Part shown: positions 7,306 to 15,790 of the stretch, piece after piece
How the letters are laid out: the number at the start of each line of letters is the position of its first letter
Numbering within the stretch: position 1 is the stretch's first letter
DNA from: an uncultured Oscillospiraceae bacterium
GTDB lineage: Bacteria; Bacillota; Clostridia; Oscillospirales; Oscillospiraceae
Direction: 5' to 3'
Length of the DNA: 37,689 bases
Assembly: GCA_900763965.1 (NCBI GenBank)
Contig: CAAFMG010000015.1
Location: 1 to 37,689, forward strand
Position numbers and translations under genes: made by a program
The notes under the pieces: model-generated
Seen by the model: the letters and a program-made list of their open reading frames with translations, nothing else
Told to the model about the DNA's origin: nothing
Database searches by the model: none

Positions 7306-7674
7306 ATGACTGTATTGGAAACAACCAAGGCACCAGGTGCAATTGGCCCTTATTCTCAGGGCTTTGTCGTAAACGGTTTGGTATATACATCCGGACAGAT
7401 CCCTGTAGATCCGGCCAGTGGTCAGATCCCTGAGGGCATCGCAGCACAGGCGGAGCAGAGCTGCCGCAACGTGGGTGCCATTTTGGAAGCCGCAGATTCC
7501 GGCTTCGACAAGGTATTTAAGACCACCTGTTTTTTGGCGGACATGGCTGACTTCGCTGTTTTCAACCAGGTTTATGCCAGATACTTTGTTTCCAAGCCTG
7601 CCCGCAGCTGCGTGGCAGTAAAGACTCTGCCAAAGGGTGTTCTCTGCGAGATCGAAGCCATTGCCGTGAAATGA
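7306..7674 (+). CDS. ridA: RidA family enamine/imine deaminase
   Basis: At 122 residues this is full length for RidA (YjgF/YER057c/UK114). RidA hydrolyses reactive enamine/imine intermediates such as 2-aminoacrylate from PLP enzymes to ketoacids and ammonia. Visible signatures are GAIGPYSQG (11-19), YTSGQIP (27-33) and the C-terminal PARSCVAVKTLPKG (98-111). Arg100 is the conserved carboxylate-binding arginine and Glu115 the conserved acid. An AAAGGAG site precedes the ATG. It follows the regulator by 74 bp with no clear separate promoter. Its presence beside a MalY/PatB-type lyase suggests a dedicated partner for aminoacrylate, although many bacteria carry several RidA paralogues with housekeeping roles. 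Confidence 0.9.
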   Translation: MTVLETTKAPGAIGPYSQGFVVNGLVYTSGQIPVDPASGQIPEGIAAQAEQSCRNVGAILEAADSGFDKVFKTTCFLADMADFAVFNQVYARYFVSKPARSCVAVKTLPKGVLCEIEAIAVK

Positions 7675-7786
7675 TGATATCGGACCATAGCCTGATAAGT
7701 GGCGGGTATGGGCACATACAGAAAGGAAAAAACCAGTCGGGTTTCGTGACGGGGATCGAGTAGAGAACAAAAACAAATCATTGCTG

Positions 7787-7816
7787 TCGTGCCGGGGAAT
7801 CTCCGGCACGATTTTT
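7787..7816 (+). terminator. intrinsic terminator of the catabolic module
   Basis: TCGTGCCGG (7787-7795) pairs perfectly with CCGGCACGA (7803-7811) around a 7-nt loop and is followed at once by TTTTT. This is a textbook rho-independent terminator. Confidence 0.9.
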
Positions 7817-7980
7817 ATATATTCTATGGCTGGATCTCCATTCAGAAATGCACGTTTACATCGGCCCAAATTGCACAGGCCGCCGGGGGCGGTTTGGAAG
7901 GCGGCACGGGATTTTTTACATGGGTGCAGGGTTTTTTGTTGAAAAAACAGGGTAGGAATTTCCAAAAAGAAAACTTTCCC

Positions 7981-8009
7981 TTGCTCAATCTGGCAAATCG
8001 TGTTATAAT
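7981..8009 (+). promoter_or_regulatory. promoter of the polysaccharide operon
   Basis: TTGCTC (7981-7986) and a perfect TATAAT (8004-8009) are separated by 17 bp. An A-rich segment just upstream (about 7962-7977) could act as an UP element. The predicted untranslated leader is about 60 nt. Confidence 0.6.
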
Positions 8010-8074
8010 AAAACAGACTATGCTGGCAGTACTATACATTCTGCCGGAAAAACAATGCTGGAAGTGATGACGAA

Positions 8075-9946
8075 ATGAACGACAGGTGGAATCGGCAGCT
8101 GCTGCCTCAGGTTTCCAAGGTGCTGCTGGTGGTCCTGATGGATATATTTTCCACGGCACTGGCCTTTTTTCTGGGGCTGTGGCTGCGGTATGATTTTACC
8201 TTTGGCGGCATTGCCAGGTATCATTTGATCAACTATATCAATACCATTGGCATTTGGTGTGCCATTACCGTAGCGGTGCTGGCGGCCTTTCATTTGTATA
8301 ACTGTATTTGGGTCTATGTGGGCATCTCAGAGGTGTTCCGGATCCTGGGAGCCTATCTGGTGCTGGCCGTGATCGGCGTGGCCTTTCAGATCTACGGCGT
8401 GGCCCTGCCCCGCTCCAGCTGCATCATCGGCCTGCTTCTGGGCTGCTTCTTTACCATCGGCATCCGGTTTTCCTATCGGTTGAGCAAGACGGTGCAGCAC
8501 CGTTTGCAGCACATGGCCGGTGCGGCAAATCACAAGAATGTGATGCTCATCGGCGCCGGAGAGGCAGGACGGGCCCTGGCTACGGAGTTTAATTCCAGCA
8601 AGTATATTCTGGACAATCTGGTGTGCGTCATTGACGACAACCCTGCCAAGCAGGGCAAGCGGCTGTGCGGTATCCCCATTGTGGGGGGCCGGCGGGATAT
8701 CCCCGCTATGGTGCAGAAGTATCATGTCAGCAAGATCGTCATGTCCATTCCCAGCGCCAGCGCCGTCACCCGGAAGGACATTCTGGATATTTGCAGCACC
8801 ACGGGCTGTGAGGTGCAGATGCTCCCCGGTATGTACCAGGTGCTCAACGGCGAGGTCAGTGTCAGCAAGCTGCGTGCTGTGGATCCTCAGGATCTTCTGG
8901 GCCGGGAGCCCATTCAGGTCAATCTGGAGGAGATCTTTGGCTATGTTTCCGGCAAGGTGGTCATGGTCACCGGCGGCGGCGGCAGCATCGGCAGTGAGCT
9001 GTGCCGTCAGATCGCCCGGGCCCATCCCAAGCAGCTGATTATTTTTGATATCTACGAAAACAACGCCTACGATATCCAGATGGAATTGCAGCGCAATCAT
9101 CCGGAGCTGGATTTGCAGGTGATGATCGGCTCAGTGCGAAACCTTTCCCGGGTGGATTCCCTGGTGGAGCACTACCGACCGGAACTGATCTTCCACGCCG
9201 CTGCGCACAAGCACGTTCCCCTGATGGAGAACAGCCCCAACGAGGCCATCAAGAACAATGTATTTGGCACCTACAACATGGCAAAAACCGCTGCAAAGTA
9301 TGGCGTAAAGCGGTTTGTGCTGATCTCCACCGACAAGGCGGTGAACCCCACCAACATTATGGGTGCCTCCAAGCGGCTGTGTGAGATGGTGGTGCAGATG
9401 ATGAACCGCAGATCCCGGACGGAATTTGTGGCGGTGCGCTTTGGCAACGTGCTGGGCAGCAACGGCAGCGTCATCCCCCTGTTCAAAAAGCAGATCGAGG
9501 CCGGGGGGCCGGTGACGGTGACCCACCCGGATATCATCCGCTACTTTATGACCATCCCCGAGGCGGTGAGCCTGGTGCTTCAGGCCGGGTATTACGCCAA
9601 GGGCGGGGAGATCTTTATTCTGGATATGGGTCAGCCGGTGAAGATTGACACCATGGCCCGAAACATGATCCGGCTGTCGGGCTACGAGCCGGATGTGGAC
9701 ATCAAGGTGGAATACACCGGTCTGCGGCCCGGTGAAAAGCTCTTTGAGGAGCTACTGATGAAAGAAGAAGGCCTGCAGGACACCGACAACAAGCTGATCC
9801 ACATCGGAAAGCCCATCGTCATGGACGATGACGTATTCTGCCATCAGCTGGAACGGCTGGAAAAAGCCTGTGAGGAAGAAGTGGAGAACATGAAGGACAT
9901 TGTTGCCGAGATCGTTCCCACCTACAAACGGAAAATGGAAGTATGA
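8075..9946 (+). CDS. membrane UDP-sugar 4,6-dehydratase (CapD/PglF/WbpM type)
   Basis: The 623-residue protein is full length for the large, membrane-anchored nucleotide-sugar dehydratases. About four N-terminal helices (residues 15-135) precede a CoA-binding-like Rossmann region (IGAGEAG at 159-165). The catalytic SDR domain follows from about 290, with the NAD site TGGGGSIG (299-306). The catalytic motif is STDKAVNPTNIMGASKR (418-434); as in PglF/WbpM the usual Tyr is replaced and Thr419-Asp420-Lys421 act instead. It makes a UDP-4-keto-6-deoxy-HexNAc from UDP-GlcNAc, the usual precursor of QuiNAc, FucNAc or bacillosamine. It is the first gene of the operon and precedes the initiating transferase. 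The Shine-Dalgarno is weak (GGAAGTGA). Confidence 0.9.
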   Translation: MNDRWNRQLLPQVSKVLLVVLMDIFSTALAFFLGLWLRYDFTFGGIARYHLINYINTIGIWCAITVAVLAAFHLYNCIWVYVGISEVFRILGAYLVLAVIGVAFQIYGVALPRSSCIIGLLLGCFFTIGIRFSYRLSKTVQHRLQHMAGAANHKNVMLIGAGEAGRALATEFNSSKYILDNLVCVIDDNPAKQGKRLCGIPIVGGRRDIPAMVQKYHVSKIVMSIPSASAVTRKDILDICSTTGCEVQMLPGMYQVLNGEVSVSKLRAVDPQDLLGREPIQVNLEEIFGYVSGKVVMVTGGGGSIGSELCRQIARAHPKQLIIFDIYENNAYDIQMELQRNHPELDLQVMIGSVRNLSRVDSLVEHYRPELIFHAAAHKHVPLMENSPNEAIKNNVFGTYNMAKTAAKYGVKRFVLISTDKAVNPTNIMGASKRLCEMVVQMMNRRSRTEFVAVRFGNVLGSNGSVIPLFKKQIEAGGPVTVTHPDIIRYFMTIPEAVSLVLQAGYYAKGGEIFILDMGQPVKIDTMARNMIRLSGYEPDVDIKVEYTGLRPGEKLFEELLMKEEGLQDTDNKLIHIGKPIVMDDDVFCHQLERLEKACEEEVENMKDIVAEIVPTYKRKMEV

Positions 9947-9962
9947 TCCCGGAGGGAAGATA

Positions 9963-10580
9963 ATGTACAACAAAGTGTTCAAGCGTCTGATTGACCTGAT
10001 CCTGTCCGGCTGCGGCATCCTGGTGCTGCTGCCGCTCTATCTGATTCTGGCAATCGCCATTAAGATCGACGATCCCGGCCCTGTGTTTTTCAAGCAGAAG
10101 CGGGTGGGCATCCACAAGAGCCATTTTAACATTCTCAAGTTCCGCACCATGAAGATGAACACTCCCAAGGATACCCCCACCCATCTGCTGGAAAATCCCC
10201 AGCAGTATATCACCCGGGTGGGCCGTGTCCTGCGGAAGACCTCTCTGGACGAGCTGCCCCAGATCTTTCAGATCTTCACGGGGAAAATGTCCGTCATTGG
10301 CCCCAGACCGGCACTGTGGAATCAGTATGATCTGATTGCCGAGCGGGACAAGTACGGTGCCAACGATGTGCGTCCGGGCCTGACCGGATGGGCGCAGATC
10401 AACGGCCGGGACGAGCTGCCCATTGATGTCAAGGCCCGCTTTGACGGGGAATATGTGCAGAATATGAGCTTCCTGTTTGACTGCCGCTGCTTCTTCGGCA
10501 CCATTGTCTCCGTGCTCCGGCACGACGGCGTGGTGGAGGGGGGCACCGGCCAGATGGAAAAGGAGGAGAAGAACAAATGA
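9963..10580 (+). CDS. monotopic phosphoglycosyl transferase (PglC-like)
   Basis: The 205-residue product is the short catalytic form of the bacterial sugar transferase family. It transfers a sugar-1-phosphate to undecaprenyl phosphate to start repeat-unit synthesis. A re-entrant N-terminal helix (about 10-34) leads to DDPGPVFFKQKRVG (36-49), KFRTM (59-63) and the catalytic dyad Asp96-Glu97 in KTSLDELPQ. IGPRPAL (112-118) and RPGLTGWAQINGRD (137-150) follow. The ATG at 9963 is chosen because GGAGGG (9951-9956) is 6 bp upstream. It ends in an ATGA overlap with the next gene. Since the dehydratase and reductase flank it, its substrate is probably a UDP-6-deoxy-HexNAc. Confidence 0.92.
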   Translation: MYNKVFKRLIDLILSGCGILVLLPLYLILAIAIKIDDPGPVFFKQKRVGIHKSHFNILKFRTMKMNTPKDTPTHLLENPQQYITRVGRVLRKTSLDELPQIFQIFTGKMSVIGPRPALWNQYDLIAERDKYGANDVRPGLTGWAQINGRDELPIDVKARFDGEYVQNMSFLFDCRCFFGTIVSVLRHDGVVEGGTGQMEKEEKNK

Positions 10581-11455
10581 AACGGATCCTCATTACCGGT
10601 GCCAACAGCTATATCGGTATGTCCTTTGAAAACTATCTCAAGCAGTGGCCGGAGCGGTATCATGTGGATACCATCGACATGATCGACGGCAGCTGGAAGG
10701 AAAAGAGCTTTTCCGGCTATGACGCGGTGTATCATGTGGCAGGCATTGCCCACTCCGACCATGGCAAGATCAGCCCGGAGCGGGCGGAGCTTTACTACAA
10801 GGTCAACCGGGATCTGGCAGTGGAGACGGCAAAGAAGGCCAAGGAGGACGGGGTCAAGCAGTTCATCTTTATGAGCTCGGCTTCCGTCTACGGCAAAAGC
10901 GCCCCCATTGGCAAGAACAAAATGATCACCCGGGAGACCCCCTTCTCCCCGGAAAACAGCTACGGCGACAGCAAGGTGCAGGCCGAGCAGGGGATCATGC
11001 CCCTGCGCAGCGAGGATTTCAAGGTGGTGATCCTCCGGCCTCCCATGATCTACGGACGGGGCTGCAAGGGAAATTACACCACCCTGTCTGCTCTGGCCCA
11101 GAAGCTGCCCTGCTTCCCCTATGTGAACAATATGCGCTCCATGCTGTATATCGAAAACCTGGTGGAATTTGTAAAGCTCATGGTGGATAACGAGGAAAAC
11201 GGCATTTTCTGGCCTCAGAACAGCGAATATACCAACACTTCCCAGATGGTTGCCATGATTGCAGCCGTCCATGGGAAGCGGATGATCCTGGTCAAGGGCT
11301 TTTCCTGGGCCTTAAAAATTCTCAGCCGTATGACGGCACTGGTGGATAAGGCCTTCGGCAGCTTCTGCTGCGACCAGGAAATGAGCAGCTACAAGCAGAA
11401 CTACTGCATCGTCAATCTTTCGGATTCCATTAAGGAAACAGAGGGTATTGCGTGA
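10577..11455 (+). CDS. NAD-dependent epimerase/4-keto reductase (SDR)
   Basis: This 292-residue extended short-chain dehydrogenase has the Rossmann motif GANSYIG (8-14). A serine cluster SSAS (100-103) and Tyr129-x3-Lys133 in SYGDSK supply the catalytic residues. RPPMIYG marks the substrate side. It resembles WbpV/WbpK-type enzymes that reduce the C4 ketone of UDP-4-keto-6-deoxy-HexNAc. The dehydratase two genes upstream makes exactly that compound, so this gene probably gives UDP-QuiNAc or UDP-FucNAc. A simple C4 epimerase is the alternative. It overlaps both neighbours by 4 bp, so expression is tightly coupled. Confidence 0.8.
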   Translation: MKRILITGANSYIGMSFENYLKQWPERYHVDTIDMIDGSWKEKSFSGYDAVYHVAGIAHSDHGKISPERAELYYKVNRDLAVETAKKAKEDGVKQFIFMSSASVYGKSAPIGKNKMITRETPFSPENSYGDSKVQAEQGIMPLRSEDFKVVILRPPMIYGRGCKGNYTTLSALAQKLPCFPYVNNMRSMLYIENLVEFVKLMVDNEENGIFWPQNSEYTNTSQMVAMIAAVHGKRMILVKGFSWALKILSRMTALVDKAFGSFCCDQEMSSYKQNYCIVNLSDSIKETEGIA

Positions 11456-12660
11456 AAATTCTAGTTTTTTCCCAGTATTTCTACCCGGAAAACTTCCGGA
11501 TCAATGCACTGTGTCAGGAGCTTGTCCGCCGGGGCCATGCCGTGACGGTGGTCACGGGATACCCCCAGTACCCCTTGGGACGGCTGTATGACGGCTATGG
11601 CTTTGACATTCCCTATGAGACGAGCTGGAATGGGGTGACCATTCACCGGGTGAAGGTTCATCCCCGGGGCAAGGGCCTGGCGGGAATGCTCCGCAACACC
11701 ATGGACTATGTGGTGGAGGCGGAAAAGTGGGTCAGAAACTGCCGGGAGCGGTTTGATGCGGTGTATGTCTTTGAAGTCTCCCCGGTGACGGTGGGACTTC
11801 CGGCGGCTGCCTACAAGAAAAAATTCCATGTCCCCATGTTCTTCAACCTTCAGGATCTGTGGCCGGAGAATGTGGAGGAGGTGCTGGGGATCCGGTTTGC
11901 TCCGGTGACCTGGTGCATCAACCGGATCGTGGATCGGATCTACACCGCCAGCGACAAGATCCTGTGTGCCTCCCAGGGCTTTACCCAGAACCTTCGCAGC
12001 CGGGGCGTTGCCTCCCAGAAGCTGATCTACTGGCCCCAGTTCTGCCCGGATGTGTGTCTGGAAGGGGCCCGGCGGCCGGAAATCTACCCGGAGGACACCT
12101 TTAACATCGTCTTTGCCGGGAACCTGGGAGATGCCCAGGGGCTGGATCTGATGGTGGAGGCGGCAAAGCAGCTGAAGGGAAGCCCCATCCGCTGGTTTTT
12201 GGTGGGAGACGGCCGGGCCAGAGCCCGGTTGGAGCAGAAGGTGCAAAGCTGCGGCGTAACGGAGGAAGTGACTTTTGTGGGCCGGGTGGATGCTTGGGAT
12301 GCCGACCGCTACGTTCATTTTGCCGACTGTGCCTATCTGTCCTTTCAGGACAACAGGCTGTTTAATATGACCCTGCCTGCCAAGCTGCAAACCTATCTGG
12401 CCTGCGGCACCCCCATTCTGGCGGCGGCAGGGGGAGAGAGCGCCCAGCTGGTGGGAGAAAACGGCATTGGCCTGGTGTGCCCGCCCCGGCTGGAAGAACT
12501 GGTGGAGACGGCCCGGAGGGCTGCTGCCATGACAGACGATCAGCGCCGGGCCATGTCCCAGGCGGCAAGAGCATTTTACGAAGCCAATTTTACCATGGAT
12601 CGCCTGGTGACGATCCTGGAACAGATGCTGGCGGAGGAGATCCGCAAACAGAAGGATTGA
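11452..12660 (+). CDS. glycosyltransferase family 4, WbuB-like
   Basis: This 402-residue GT-B enzyme begins FSQYFYPENFRINALCQEL (about 5-23), typical of the WbuB/colanic-acid branch of GT4. That branch is often annotated as fucosamine transferase. The C-terminal nucleotide-sugar domain starts near residue 215 (IVFAGNLGDAQGLD), with a LPAKLQTYLACGTPIL motif (about 304-319) in place of the usual E-x7-E. The start is GTG, overlapping the stop of the reductase gene (GTGA). Its place right after the deoxy-HexNAc genes suggests that it adds the second sugar. Specificity cannot be read from the sequence. Confidence 0.85.
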   Translation: MKILVFSQYFYPENFRINALCQELVRRGHAVTVVTGYPQYPLGRLYDGYGFDIPYETSWNGVTIHRVKVHPRGKGLAGMLRNTMDYVVEAEKWVRNCRERFDAVYVFEVSPVTVGLPAAAYKKKFHVPMFFNLQDLWPENVEEVLGIRFAPVTWCINRIVDRIYTASDKILCASQGFTQNLRSRGVASQKLIYWPQFCPDVCLEGARRPEIYPEDTFNIVFAGNLGDAQGLDLMVEAAKQLKGSPIRWFLVGDGRARARLEQKVQSCGVTEEVTFVGRVDAWDADRYVHFADCAYLSFQDNRLFNMTLPAKLQTYLACGTPILAAAGGESAQLVGENGIGLVCPPRLEELVETARRAAAMTDDQRRAMSQAARAFYEANFTMDRLVTILEQMLAEEIRKQKD

Positions 12661-12663
12661 GCC

Positions 12664-13374
12664 ATGAACAAAAAAGAACTGGTGCTGCGTTACCGTCCGG
12701 CAGTGAGCTTTGCCTGCCGGGTACATAACCTGGGCAGCCGCCTGCTGACCCGGATCCGGGGAAGGGGCAATGTGATCAGCGCCCCCTGCGCCCTGCTGAA
12801 AAAGACCCGAATCTCCATCAAAGGGGACAATAACCGGATTCTGATTTCGGATTTTGCGATTCTTAAGGGAGCCTCCATTGCCATCCACGGCAGCAACAAC
12901 ACCATTACCATCGGCCCCTGGTGCCATCTGGCGGGGACGGATCTGTTTATGGAGGATGACGGCGGCAGCATTGCCATTGGGGAAAAGACCAAGTTTTTGG
13001 GGAAGACCCATGTGGCAGTAATTGAGGGAACTTCCGTCACCATCGGCAAGGACTGCCTGTTTTCCAGCGATATCCAGCTGCGCACCGGGGATTCCCACGC
13101 CATTTTGAACATGGAGGGCAGACGGATCAACCCCTCCCGGGATATCACCTTGGGAGATCATGTCTGGGTGGGCACCCAGGCCTTCTGCACCAAGGGTGCC
13201 CAGGTGGCCAGCCACAGCATTATTGGTGCCCGGGCTTTGGTCACAGGGGTTTTTGAAGAACCCCACTGCACCCTGGCAGGGGTTCCGGCCAAGGTGGTCA
13301 AGCGGGATGTGGACTGGTCTATCCGCCGGATCCCGGTGGGGGAGAAGGCCGCTGACTTTCAGCCTTTGGGATAG
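12664..13374 (+). CDS. left-handed beta-helix acyltransferase
   Basis: The 236-residue protein has degenerate hexapeptide repeats along most of its length (for example ITIGPW, IAIGEK, VTIGKD and ITLGDHVWVG). It ends with the typical GVPAKVVK (about 212-219). This is the LbH acetyltransferase fold of O-antigen and capsule O-acetyltransferases. The likely reaction is acetyl transfer from acetyl-CoA to a sugar hydroxyl or amine. A charged N-terminal stretch rich in Arg and Lys precedes the helix. It sits 3 bp after one glycosyltransferase gene and before another, so it probably decorates this repeat unit. Confidence 0.82.
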   Translation: MNKKELVLRYRPAVSFACRVHNLGSRLLTRIRGRGNVISAPCALLKKTRISIKGDNNRILISDFAILKGASIAIHGSNNTITIGPWCHLAGTDLFMEDDGGSIAIGEKTKFLGKTHVAVIEGTSVTIGKDCLFSSDIQLRTGDSHAILNMEGRRINPSRDITLGDHVWVGTQAFCTKGAQVASHSIIGARALVTGVFEEPHCTLAGVPAKVVKRDVDWSIRRIPVGEKAADFQPLG

Positions 13375-13413
13375 GGAAGTGTACAGGCAAACCGGGAAAT
13401 AGGAGTCGTGCGT

Positions 13414-14526
13414 ATGAAATACCTGTTTATCAATGTGGTGGCCGGGGTGGGCAGCACCGGGCGGATTGCCGCCCAGCAGTGCCGGGAATTGATGGCCCAG
13501 GGCCACGAATGTCGGCTGGCCTATGGCCGCAGAGCGGCAAACTGCGCCGATATCCCCACCATCCGCATCGGTTCGGACTGGGATACCCGGCTTCACGGTG
13601 CCCTGAGCCGGGTCTTTGACGATCAGGGATTTCACTCCGCCGCAGCCACCCGCCGTTTTTTGGAGCAGGTGCGGCAGTATGATCCCGATGTGATCTGGCT
13701 GCACAACCTCCACGGCTACTATCTGGATCTTCGGCAGCTGTTTGGGTATCTTCGCACCTGCGGCAAGGAGATCCACTGGACCCTCCACGACTGCTGGAGC
13801 TTTACCGGCCACTGCGCCTATTTTGACTATGTGGGCTGTGACCGCTGGAAAACCGGCTGCCACGACTGCCCCCAGAAGAAAACCTACCCCGCCAGCCTTT
13901 GGGCGGACAACAGCAAAGAAAATTACGCGGCCAAAAAGGCCCTGTTTACCGGCATCCCCAATCTGCACCTGGTGGTTCCATCCCAGTGGCTGCGGGATCG
14001 GGTGAAGGCCAGCTTTTTGAAGGAATACCCGGTGGAAGTGGTGTATAACCAGGTGGATCCCCAGGTTTTCCACCCCATGCCGGGAGATTTCCGGGAAAAA
14101 TACGGCTTGGAGCAGAAGATCCTCCTGCTGGGTGTTGCCAACATCTGGGAGGAGCGGAAGGGACTGAAGGACTTTGTGGCCCTGTCTCAGCTTCTGGATT
14201 CCCGGTTCCGGATCGTCCTGGTGGGGCTTTCCCCAGAGCAGATCGCATCCCTGCCGGGTTCCATTCTGGGCCTTCCCAGAACCGACAATGTGCAGCAGCT
14301 GGTGCAGCTTTATACCACGGCGGATCTGCTGGTGAACCCCAGCGTGGAGGAGACCTTCGGCATGACCATTCTGGAGGCCCACTGCTGCGGTACCCCGTCT
14401 CTGGTCTATCAGGGGACGGCCTGCGAGGAGGTTGCCAGCCTCTACGGCGGCAGGGCAGTTCCCCGGGGTGCGGAGGAATTGCACCGGGCCATTGAATCTA
14501 TGTATCACAAAGAGGAATCTCTATGA
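13414..14526 (+). CDS. glycosyltransferase family 4, WcaC/WcaL-like
   Basis: The product is a 370-residue GT-B enzyme. The ATG at 13414 is chosen over GTG 13408 because AGGAG (13401-13405) is only 2 bp from the GTG but 8 bp from the ATG. The N-terminal part has HNLHGYYLD and a cysteine-rich stretch (DCWSFTGHCAYF, then W..GC..CP, about 120-150) seen in WcaC/WcaL-type colanic acid transferases. The C-terminal domain has the E-x7-E motif in EETFGMTILEA. It ends in an ATGA overlap with the polymerase gene. Confidence 0.85.
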   Translation: MKYLFINVVAGVGSTGRIAAQQCRELMAQGHECRLAYGRRAANCADIPTIRIGSDWDTRLHGALSRVFDDQGFHSAAATRRFLEQVRQYDPDVIWLHNLHGYYLDLRQLFGYLRTCGKEIHWTLHDCWSFTGHCAYFDYVGCDRWKTGCHDCPQKKTYPASLWADNSKENYAAKKALFTGIPNLHLVVPSQWLRDRVKASFLKEYPVEVVYNQVDPQVFHPMPGDFREKYGLEQKILLLGVANIWEERKGLKDFVALSQLLDSRFRIVLVGLSPEQIASLPGSILGLPRTDNVQQLVQLYTTADLLVNPSVEETFGMTILEAHCCGTPSLVYQGTACEEVASLYGGRAVPRGAEELHRAIESMYHKEESL

Positions 14527-15788
14527 ATTACTACCGTTTCCCGGAAAAGCCGGTGACCAAGCTTTGCATGTTTCTGATCCTGCTGGCATTGCAGGTGGTG
14601 GCCCGCAGCACCATGTTTACCAGTACCCTGATTGGCTTTGGCAAATGCCAGGTGCTGATGCTGGCTCTGGTGGCTGTCAGCGGCATTGCCTTTCTTCTCT
14701 ACAACCGAAAGCAGCTCAGGCAGATCCTGACCGACCGGCGGATGCTGGCTTTGGGCATTGCAGCGGTGCTGATCTTTGTGCCCATGCTTGTCAAGCGGGA
14801 TTGGCAGGCACTGTATGTGACCATTTTCCTGGGCTGGGCCTTTGCCATTTTCCTGACCTACTTCACCACAGTGGAGGAACTGGGGAAATACTATGTGGTT
14901 CTGATGACGGCTCTTGGCGCAGCTTCCCTGGTGGGCACCTTTGTGCTAAAACCCCTGGCCCTGGCCGGGGTACTTCCTGCCCACTATTTCCTCAGCACCG
15001 GCGGCTGGACCATGCTGAACTTTGGGGTCACCTTTGTCAGCGTGATGAATGAGGATATGCTGGAAACCTTCCGGGCTTTTGGCATTTTCCGGGAACCGGG
15101 ACTGTTCCAGATCTTTCTGTTTGTTGCCATTGAACTGAACAATGACTGGGTGGAATGGAAAAAGCCCTGGCAGATGTGGGCGGTGGATGCCGTTCTATTT
15201 GCCGCCATGCTTGTGACCTTTGCCACCGGCGGCGTGCTGGCGCTGGGAATTTACCTGGTGTTTCTGTTCTTTGACAAGGGACTGTACCGCAATAAGACCA
15301 TGCGCATCGGGGCGGCGGCTCTGGTGCTTCTTGGCGCTGCGGCAGTGGCGGCGGCTCTGGCTCAGGGGGGCAGCTGGTCTGTGGAACTGATCGGCATGGT
15401 GGATAAAATCACCAGCCGCACCGATTCCTATACATCCCGTCTGGACTCGCTGGCGGCCAATGGCAGAATGTTCCTTGCCCATCCCATTTTTGGCGGAAAG
15501 CTGTCCGAGGTGGTATATGCCACCGCCAACAACACCACCACCTCGCCTATTATTTTTGCAGGCTTCGGCCTGATCACCGGGCTGGTGCATGTGCTGTCCT
15601 GGGCAGCCCTGTCCTGGAAGAAGGAGCGCAGTCTCCTGCTGAATCTGATTCTTTTGGGAATTCTGTTTGTTCCTTTTAATACACAGAACGTGATCTACGA
15701 TATGTTTTTCTGGATGTTCCCGGTGATGGCACTGACCCAGCGGGGACTGCCGGAACTGGAGAAGATCCGCAGGGGAAAGAGGGGATAG
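14523..15788 (+). CDS. O-antigen/capsule polymerase (Wzy-like)
   Basis: This 421-residue polytopic membrane protein has about ten to eleven hydrophobic segments. A large extracytoplasmic loop near residues 285-340 contains SRTDSYTSRLDSLAANGRMF, resembling the Wzy_C/O-antigen ligase loop with its conserved arginines. These proteins join lipid-linked repeats outside the membrane. Sequence conservation in the family is low, so the call rests on topology, loop position and context between glycosyltransferase genes and upstream of a flippase. The start overlaps the previous stop (ATGA). Confidence 0.78.
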   Translation: MNYYRFPEKPVTKLCMFLILLALQVVARSTMFTSTLIGFGKCQVLMLALVAVSGIAFLLYNRKQLRQILTDRRMLALGIAAVLIFVPMLVKRDWQALYVTIFLGWAFAIFLTYFTTVEELGKYYVVLMTALGAASLVGTFVLKPLALAGVLPAHYFLSTGGWTMLNFGVTFVSVMNEDMLETFRAFGIFREPGLFQIFLFVAIELNNDWVEWKKPWQMWAVDAVLFAAMLVTFATGGVLALGIYLVFLFFDKGLYRNKTMRIGAAALVLLGAAAVAAALAQGGSWSVELIGMVDKITSRTDSYTSRLDSLAANGRMFLAHPIFGGKLSEVVYATANNTTTSPIIFAGFGLITGLVHVLSWAALSWKKERSLLLNLILLGILFVPFNTQNVIYDMFFWMFPVMALTQRGLPELEKIRRGKRG

Positions 15789-15790
15789 AC

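Larger units (their letters stand above)
7675..8074 (+). other. 400-bp intergenic region between the two modules
   Basis: No convincing gene was found here. It contains the terminator of the catabolic module (7787-7816) and a GC hairpin GCCGCC/GGCGGC (7879-7884 with 7900-7905) followed 6 nt later by six T. It also contains an AT hairpin GTTTTTT/AAAAAAC (7931-7937 with 7942-7948), an A/T-rich stretch that could be an UP element, and the polysaccharide promoter (7981-8009). Confidence 0.6.

Noticed and set aside
7789..8067. Possible 92-codon gene between ridA and the dehydratase gene
   Set aside because: It begins inside the terminator stem, has no ribosome binding site and spans the predicted promoter.
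11461..14508. Very long minus-strand open frame (1015 codons)
   Set aside because: It runs antisense through three well-supported genes, is rich in His, Gly and Pro as expected of a GC-biased shadow frame, and shows no domain.
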